From the NCBI GenBank assembly GCA_034509735.1, contig JACGWO010000012.1, positions 2,170,001 through 2,234,000 of the forward strand: a stretch of DNA of 64,000 bases, read 5' to 3'. A program made the translations under genes and the position numbers. This document shows positions 57,919 to 64,000 of the stretch, one piece after another. The DNA is from Sesamum alatum (taxonomy: Eukaryota > Streptophyta > Magnoliopsida > Lamiales > Pedaliaceae). Position 1 is the stretch's first letter. Each line of letters opens with the position of its first letter. The notes under the pieces are model-generated. The model saw nothing but the letters and a program-made list of their open reading frames with translations. It did not search any database and had not been told where the DNA came from.

Positions 57919-60028
57919 TGAAACGAGCGGATCGTCCGGGGAGAGGGAGCGCAAATGCGAAAGCGCGATGGGTTGCATAATAAAGTTGCAAAGCATAATT
58001 AAATGGAATTTAAAGGATGCATCGTTCATACATAAACGGATCAAGGGTGTGCCCTTGATTCTCCTGGGCATTCGGTGTATCTCATCTTCAAGAAAACACA
58101 ACATGGAGGCTATAGAATTTAGAACAAGAAACGTAAAACAGGACGTTACCTCTTGTAGTCATCTTTGTTCGGCCACACACATTGTTTCTCGTTTTGCACC
58201 AAGATCTCAAAGTAGAGACCCTCCGAATCATTCACACGCTACACCGGAAAGCAACGAAGTCCCGTGATAGCAAGAAATCGTTTAGGGGAGAAGATACATC
58301 GATACACGCCGTTGATTAACGCTATAGACGTCCCTTATGTTCTACTTTGAACAAATCAAGAAGAACAAAAGTAAAATCTTGGAGAAGAGAAGAGAGGTTG
58401 ATGAATTCTAGAGAGAGAGTTGTGAGATGAAAAGTATAGAGATTAGTAGGTGTGTGTGTAGATTTTTGAGTATTTATAGGAAACATTTTTCCTGTTCCTA
58501 CTCAACCTCTTCTAAAGAGGCACACTTGACTAGGATTTTGACCTAGTTAAATCCTAGTAAAATTAGGCTTTGATTAAGTCAAATTAATCATGACCCTTCA
58601 TCTCATCAATCTCTAGATCCAATCTCGTCCATCCATTTTTTATGGGCTTTATGGAATGGGCCTATTTAATTCTAAATTAAATAGTCCCAAGATCCAATGG
58701 ACTTTATATTAAATCCTATTTAATATTCCAAGCCCATTAATTAATTCACCCTTTTAATCTAATTAAAAGGGAAGCCCATACTTTATGAAAGAAAATCCAT
58801 AAATTTAATTTACGAACTCAAGCCCGATTAATCCAACTAATCCATCGCGGCTTTGAATCTCCAAGAAGTATAATTTAATCCTAGTAAATTAAATATTCTC
58901 CTGGAATTAATTTGAAATTAATTTCTTTCACATCTGGTGTAGCGGGTGTGACTCTTTAGGTTCACCTTCAGCTAGACTTGGACCTACTTTTGGTTATCTC
59001 ATAACCAAAGTGGTCCGTTACCATGGGTGGCTGTCTAGCAACGGTCCATGGCACTAGAGACTAGGTGAATATGTGGTGTGAACATTTAGGCTCTGAGTTA
59101 CATACAAGTACGATCCTACCGCCGCTTGTTACATACAGGTATGGTCCTACTGTCACATGTCTCCCGGCCTTAGTCTAGGGCATGGAATTGGGCGTCGGTT
59201 CCCATCCTTGACTTGGGCGTCTATGCTTGATACTCGAGATAGGGTTTAACTCCATGATTGACGTAGGAAATCCTTTCCCACTCAATCAAGTGCTATGGCC
59301 ATAGACATTGAGAGTCTAAACCATCTAAGAGTGCATAGGAGATCTCGCTGTCGTATTCTTTGACAGGGGATAGGTCCTATCTTGGAATCCACCGTCCTCT
59401 CTACTCCGACTGCACTGAACAAGGCTTATGATGACCATGTCATATGACACGATCACCTCTTGCCAGATCCAAGATACAACCTTCGTATGTGAGCGACTGC
59501 CGTGATTCCTCAAGTCCGAGGACTAATCCCGTACTATCTGAATCGGGAATACCAGTCATACCGACCAAGCCCGTGTGTCTTCCATATGATGATTCCCGGG
59601 AGTCACCTCAGTCAGCCAACACTACCCTTGTCAACTAACCCATTAATATTGCATAGACGTTCAACGTATGTCACCGATGAAACACGGTACTCATCTAATG
59701 AATGCAATCCTTAGTGCAAGTCTCTACGGACCTTTGATGTCCAACCTCGAGGTCCTCGACTTGGAGTGTTTCATACCTATCTACAGAAGTTGGTTGCATG
59801 ACCGCCATCCTATGCGCGGTCCAACTTCTTGGATTCATACGTCCGATCTGTGGGTGTTTGTTGTGACGTCGAAACGACGTTCAATGCAAGCAGTAAGCAC
59901 GATAAACTCATTGTTGACAATGATGAATCCTTACTATATTCATCAATATAATATTACTTTGTTCAAAGATTGACGCATGGTTCTCAGAACAACCATCCAC
60001 ATTGACTTTCTGGTCACCCATTCTAACA
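57919..60028 (-). mobile_element. Solo LTR (2-kb family), copy 2, inside the TCP domain
   Basis: On the minus strand it begins TGTTAGAATGGG and ends CCGCTCGTTTCA. The plus-strand flanks are TTGTT (57914-57918) and TTATT (60029-60033), a duplication with one mismatch. It aligns with copies at 28218-30203 and 61379-63615, for instance 'gaatatagtaaggattcat' near the start and 'tcaaggg(c/a)acaccc' near the end. No internal sequence is present. Confidence 0.9.
58471..58478 (-). promoter_or_regulatory. TATA box in solo LTR copy 2
   Basis: The minus strand reads TATAAATA, followed by a CA/CT-rich segment, the same arrangement as in solo LTR copy 1 at 29694. It is directed with the TCP gene's strand, towards the TCP C-terminal half. 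Confidence 0.6.
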
Positions 60029-60296
60029 TTATTTCGTCGTCGGTCCTGTGTCCTAGTTCTCGTGTCAACTGAAAAATTCTTGCTACATAAAGAGCTGGAA
60101 TTCTGATTCTTCTGCCTCTGCCGTCGACCTTCTTGTGCCTGTCTTTGTTCGAGCTCCTCTTCGGGGCCAACTGCCTCTTCTTATTGTCGTCCAATTGTTT
60201 TGGTTTGTTTACTTCCATGTTTGGGTGTGGAGAATTGGTGGGCACATGATCTTGACGGATTTGCTGCTACTGATTCTTTGGGGGTTTATGTTCCAT

Positions 60297-60837
60297 GAGA
60301 AGAGGCGAGAAATGGGGCCTCTGATTGATGAATGAAGGGTATATGTAAGAGAAAAAGTCCGTGTATTTTCTTCAACTTTTCACTGTGGTTTTTGTCCATT
60401 TTCGTTTCCTTAGCATGTCTTTTTTCACGGAAAATTCTAGCTAGGACCTGGTTCGGCCAAATCTGAATTAATCATATGGCAAGTGCAATACACTAGCCGT
60501 GTGATTGGTGTACAGTTCAGAAAAAGTGCCAATCGCATAGCAAGTGTACCGCACTTGCTCTTTGATTGGTTTGGATCGATCAAACCTGATCCGAACAAGA
60601 ATTTTACCTTTTTCCACATTAGAAAATGATTTGATTGGTGTTTTACTATCAGACAAAATGGCCTATTATCACTTACTAGGCCTGCATTTTCTTTTCGAGG
60701 TTACATGCAACATGTTTTTCAAATATAGAAGAAATGGTTTCAAGATCTTCATTAATTACTATAATTCAAAGTTAAAACATAGAATGAATATTAATCAATG
60801 ACGACGCTTATTCGTTGTTTCAGGAATCCCCATAGCC
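60297..60837. other. Former upstream region of the TCP gene, with a local repeat
   Basis: At 60430-60660 related motifs recur ('ggcaagtgcaatacact', 'gcaagtgtaccgcacttgc', 'gtgattggtg', 'tttgattggt'), including the small palindrome GCAAGTGTACCGCACTTGC. This may be a MITE or LTR fragment. No gene is recognised. Confidence 0.4.
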
Positions 60838-61023
60838 ATAGCTACATCACATGATAAATATTTTGACTACAACTAAAATCATGTTAAAAATGCACATCAA
60901 TCGTAGTCAAAAATTAAATTTTCATATTGATTTTGTTTGGCTGTAACAAATAATATTAATTTACCATAATATTTAAATCATAATTATAATTTATATAGGG
61001 AAAAAATGATTGTTTTGTAGTGT
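60838..61023. mobile_element. CACTA-like right terminus
   Basis: In reverse complement the end reads CACTACAAAACAATC. Behind it is sub-terminal sequence of the 'accataatatttaaatc' and 'gtagtcaaaaatt' type. No left end was found. Confidence 0.45.
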
Positions 61024-61164
61024 GTAAAAATAATAATAAGCAAAATACTCTACAGGGAGTAAAATGCAATTAACCGCTAAATTTGTTTAATTTCTTTTTG
61101 GGGGAGAGGGGGTCTTAACCATTAATATGCTACATTAAATGTATGATAATACTATTTAGGACAA

Positions 61165-61360
61165 ATTTCATTGATACCCCTTGAAATTATGTTTAGTTAC
61201 ACACACTCTCCATTTTTGGGGGGTTGTCAACGCAATTTATTTAAAAGATGTGTAAATTATAATTACAAGCTAGAATTATATTTATAATTTTGTAAAAACA
61301 TAAAAGTACTTGTAAAATTAAATCTAAACTTAGAGAAGGTCGATATAATTTATTGTGCTA
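61165..61360. mobile_element. MITE related to 23614-23872
   Basis: Left 'cattgataccccttgaaatt', 'gtttagttacacac' and right 'ttgtaaaattaaatctaaac', 'agaaggtcgatataattta' follow the plan of the MITE at 23614. It is diverged and the target duplication is unclear. Confidence 0.45.
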
Positions 61361-61378
61361 TTTATCATGATTGAATAG

Positions 61379-63615
61379 TGTTAGAATAGGTAACCAGAAA
61401 GCCAATTGGATTGGCGGTTTTGGGTACTATTTAGTAATCTTTATTGACTTGATGAATATAGTAAGTATTCATCCGTGGCACTATGTGTTTGTTGTGCTTA
61501 CTGATTACGTTAAACGACGTTTTAACGTCACAACAAATGCCCACAGACCAATTAGATAACCCATGTAGTTGAGTTGCGCATTGGATGACAACTATGAAAC
61601 CAACTTCTGAGGGTTGGTCTGGAATGTTCCAAGTCGAGAACCTCGAGACAGGGCATCGAGGGTCCTACAGAGACTTGTACTAAGGATTGCATTCATTGGA
61701 TGAGTGTCGTGTTTCATCGGCGATAGACATTGGACGTCCATGCAATATTAGTGGGTTAGTTGACAAGGATGTTAGCTGACTGAACTGACTCGCGGGAATT
61801 GTCATATGGAAGCCTTGGAGGCTTGGTCGGTATGACTGGAATTCCCGGCTCCGATAGTACGAGATTAGTCCTCGGACTTGAGGAATCATGGCAGTCACAT
61901 GCATATAAAGGCTGTATCTACGGTCTGGCAAGAGATGTCCGTATTTGGGATACGTTCATTATAAGACTTATCCAGTGCAGTTGGAATATGTATTGAGGAC
62001 GGTGGATTCCAAGATAGGATCCGTTACCTGTTAATATATGACAGTTGAGTCTCCTATGCACTCTGAGACAGTTTAAGCTCTTTAAGTCTGTGGCCACAGC
62101 GATTGGTCGAGTGGGGAATGGTTTCCTACGTCGATCAATAGAGCAAACGTCTCTCGAGTTACTGAGCATAGTTGTCTAGTCCAGGATGGGAACCGACGCC
62201 CAATTCCATGCCCTAGACTTAGACCGGGAGACGGGTGATGGAAGGACCGTATTCGTGTGAAACTCGGGAGCCTAAATATTCACTCCAACATTCACCTAGT
62301 CTCTAGTGCCATGGACCGTTGCTAGACGGCAACCCATGGTGACGGGCTTTTTTCCGATTAATGGTTAATCGGAAAATAGTTAATTAAATTGGATTTAATT
62401 GACCAATTGTGTTGGACACAAATCCAAGTCTAGCTGAGGGTGAACCTAATGAGTCACACACAAATCATTTTGGATTTGGGGGAATTAATTTGGAATTAAT
62501 TCTAGAAGAAACGAATAGATTTAATCGGATTAAATTTATTCAAGAGAGAAAATAAATGATTGGATCATTTATTCAGAAAACCTTTTGATGGATGGTCTAA
62601 AATTTAATTAATTGGATTAGTTAATTTTTTGGACTAAGAACCTTTAAAGTAATTGGATTAATTTATTGGGTTTTGGCTAAAATAATTAATTGAATCAATT
62701 ATTCTTAATTTGGACTTATGTTTATTTAAATGGATTAAATAAACTATTGGAATTCAATTGGATTGAGATTAATTAAATTAATTAATTCCCAATGGATACA
62801 TGTTTGGACCTTATTTAATTTGATTAAATACAAGTCCAAAAACATAAAGATCGAAGTCTATTTTTCCATGCAAGTTGAAGCTAGTTAAAGAGGAGTTTCA
62901 ACTCTTTACATATCACATGATGAGCACGAAAATTTGCTGATTTGTGGGTGATTTTCTCTTGCTATCATGTGTGGTGGATGTGCTAGAAGTGTGTGTATGT
63001 GGAAGTTGCCTTGGAGGTTACTTATGTAGGTGGTGTTTTTGAACTCTACATTCTACATACACAAAACAACTTTGCTAGACATTTGACTTACTAACTTGCT
63101 TCATTTTTTTTTCTTTGCTGGAGAATTAAGCCATAAAAATCTCTGAAAATTCTCTCTAAGTGTTCTTTTCTTTTGGAAAGAAAAGAACTTAAAGCATTTT
63201 AAAGATCAATAATTGATAGTGTTGCTTTGGAATTGTTTTCTTCTTCTCTTCACTATATTTTATCTAGTAATAAACTATAGTTTGGATCCTTTGTGTGGTG
63301 TGGACAATACTTAGAGGAGTTCTAAGTTGAGCTCTCAAGTGGACATACAAGGAGAAACGAAAAAGGAACAATGCTAGAAGCCGTTTTACGTAAATACGAA
63401 CAAAGGTTGATTTCTATTTACATTTTATGTATCTTCTTGTTTTTAATCCTTTAGCCACCTGTCCAACATCTTCTACTCTTTTATTCATGCTCTTGACATA
63501 CACTGAACCCCCGGGAACTTCAAAGGGAACACCCCTATGAACCCGTTTTATATTATGCTTTAAATTAACGTTTTTACGCTTCCGTTGCGTTCCCGGGCCG
63601 TACCCGATTCTTTCA
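61379..63615 (+). repeat. 5' LTR (2-kb family), copy 3, of an element leaving the window
   Basis: It starts TGTTAGAATAGG and ends CCCGATTCTTTCA, 2237 bp, followed at once by a primer site. The long mid-portion repeats 'attaattgga' and 'ggattaa' words. Near the end 'tgaacccccgggaacttc', 'gggaacacccct' aligns with the corresponding parts of the two solo LTRs. Because the primer site is attached, this is the 5' LTR of a full or partial element continuing beyond 64000. Copia versus gypsy cannot be decided from this part. Confidence 0.85.
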
Positions 63616-63616
63616 G

Positions 63617-63628
63617 TGGTATCAGAGC
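63617..63628 (+). other. Primer binding site
   Basis: TGGTATCAGAGC, a perfect initiator-Met tRNA primer site, lies one base after the LTR end. Confidence 0.92.
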
Positions 63629-64000
63629 CCGGTTCGGTGTTGTGGCTATAGAATTTACATGTTATTATGTGTTAAGAATGAAGAACATGTTTAAATTGCT
63701 TTTGGAAAGCATGGTTTATGGCTTTAAAGCATGATAATATGTGTAGAAAATATGTGTTAATTTTGCTTTTTAAATTATGGATATCCATGCATTTTTTAGA
63801 ATTTAATTTTCTGTAATTGCATGTTTACATTTCAATTTTACAGCAGAAATTTAAAAAAAGAGAAAAAGTGAAAAATGGTGCCGGCCGCTCGGCAGGGGCA
63901 GCAGCCGCGCGCCTGCGCGCGCGGCCGGCAGGCGTGCGCGGCCATATGGGACGGTCGGCCGGCAGCACTGTTTTGTGCCGTTTTTGCCATTTTTCCAAAA
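63629..64000 (+). other. Leader of the LTR element, with a GC-rich segment
   Basis: A/T-rich leader turns abruptly GC-rich at 63880-63975, with self-complementary stretches such as 'gcgcgcctgcgcgcgc' and 'ggccggca'. From ATG 63871 a frame (MVPAARQGQQPRACARGR...) is open to the window end, 43 codons. I do not recognise it as gag and it may be leader. Confidence 0.5.

Larger units (their letters stand above)
57417..60296 (-). pseudogene. TCP20-like: TCP20-like class I TCP transcription factor, disrupted
   Basis: The minus strand starts at ATG 60296-60294 and encodes '[19 protein letters not shown]', '[20 protein letters not shown]' and 'GHRTDDEI', the basic region and helix I of a TCP domain. 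A 2-kb solo LTR (57919-60028) then intervenes. Beyond it the frame resumes with 'WLFQQAEPSIVAATGTGT', helix II and the domain end. The C-terminus has 'GFQGFEFPG' and 'PGLELGLSQEG', hallmarks of TCP20. Removing the LTR and one target copy leaves exactly 255 codons from ATG to the ancestral TAG at 57417-57419, with no frameshift. Three in-frame stops remain: codon 10 (TAG, 60267-60269), TAA at 57549-57551 and TAA at 57432-57434. TCP20 proteins are DNA-binding regulators of growth; this copy is dead. Confidence 0.92.

Noticed and set aside
57524..58267. A 247-codon plus-strand frame
   Set aside because: It is antisense to the TCP pseudogene and runs into the solo LTR. It has no domain of its own.
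1..64000. A previously undescribed biological system
   Set aside because: All recognisable coding sequence belongs to known transposon families or to one dead TCP gene. No gene cluster with shared function is visible.

Overview
This window reads as nuclear DNA of a flowering plant. It is very AT-rich, has no bacterial-style operons or ribosome sites, and is filled with plant-type transposable elements: Ty3/gypsy and Ty1/copia LTR elements with plant initiator-Met-tRNA primer sites, L1-type LINEs with DUF4283 ORF1, tRNA-derived SINEs, Mutator-like and hAT-like MITEs, and CACTA- and Helitron-like termini. The only recognisable host gene is a dead copy of a class I TCP transcription factor resembling TCP20. 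I cannot name the species. No intact host protein-coding gene, tRNA, rRNA or CRISPR array is supported. Most long open frames are transposon relics or frames opened by repeats.

Layout. 1-7.5 kb: an AT-rich satellite-like array (about 615 bp higher-order period) interrupted by a deleted Tat-type Ty3/gypsy element (874-6378). 7.5-11.1 kb: AT-rich DNA with a 105-bp tandem repeat, a 580-bp tandem duplication with Helitron-like termini, and a Helitron-like 3' end. 11.1-12.5 kb: an RT-deleted LINE. 12.6-14.7 kb: a hAT-like element holding a Mutator-like element that carries a GC-rich core. 14.7-19.7 kb: a gypsy integrase relic and a decayed copia element, both antisense. 19.7-24.5 kb: several MITEs (two with exact 9-bp target duplications) and CACTA-like ends. 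24.5-31.4 kb: an antisense gypsy element with both LTRs, split in gag by a 2-kb solo LTR. 32.3-35.0 kb: a short copia derivative whose 5' LTR contains two more insertions. 35.3-44 kb: MITEs, two SINEs, a 1.2-kb foldback element and a second nested Mutator-like pair. 44.3-51.5 kb: the 5' half of a LINE joined to an antisense copia element. 51.6-55.6 kb: a solo LTR nested in a hAT-like MITE, a Tekay-like LTR relic and another Mutator-like MITE. 57.4-60.3 kb: the TCP20-like pseudogene split by a second 2-kb solo LTR. 61.4 kb to the end: the 5' LTR, primer site and leader of a third member of that 2-kb LTR family, whose body lies outside the window.

The window is a palimpsest of nested insertions and not a pathway. 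Its value is that many events can be read exactly. Target-site duplications are exact or one mismatch away at most insertion points, and removing one copy restores the host reading frame in the TCP gene and appears to rejoin the gypsy gag. I found no undescribed defence, metabolic or regulatory system. The least ordinary structures are the GC-rich cores inside Mutator-like elements (one with a core-less sister copy in the same window), the hairpin-rich repeat arrays of the Tat element, and the frame-preserving solo LTR inside the TCP domain.
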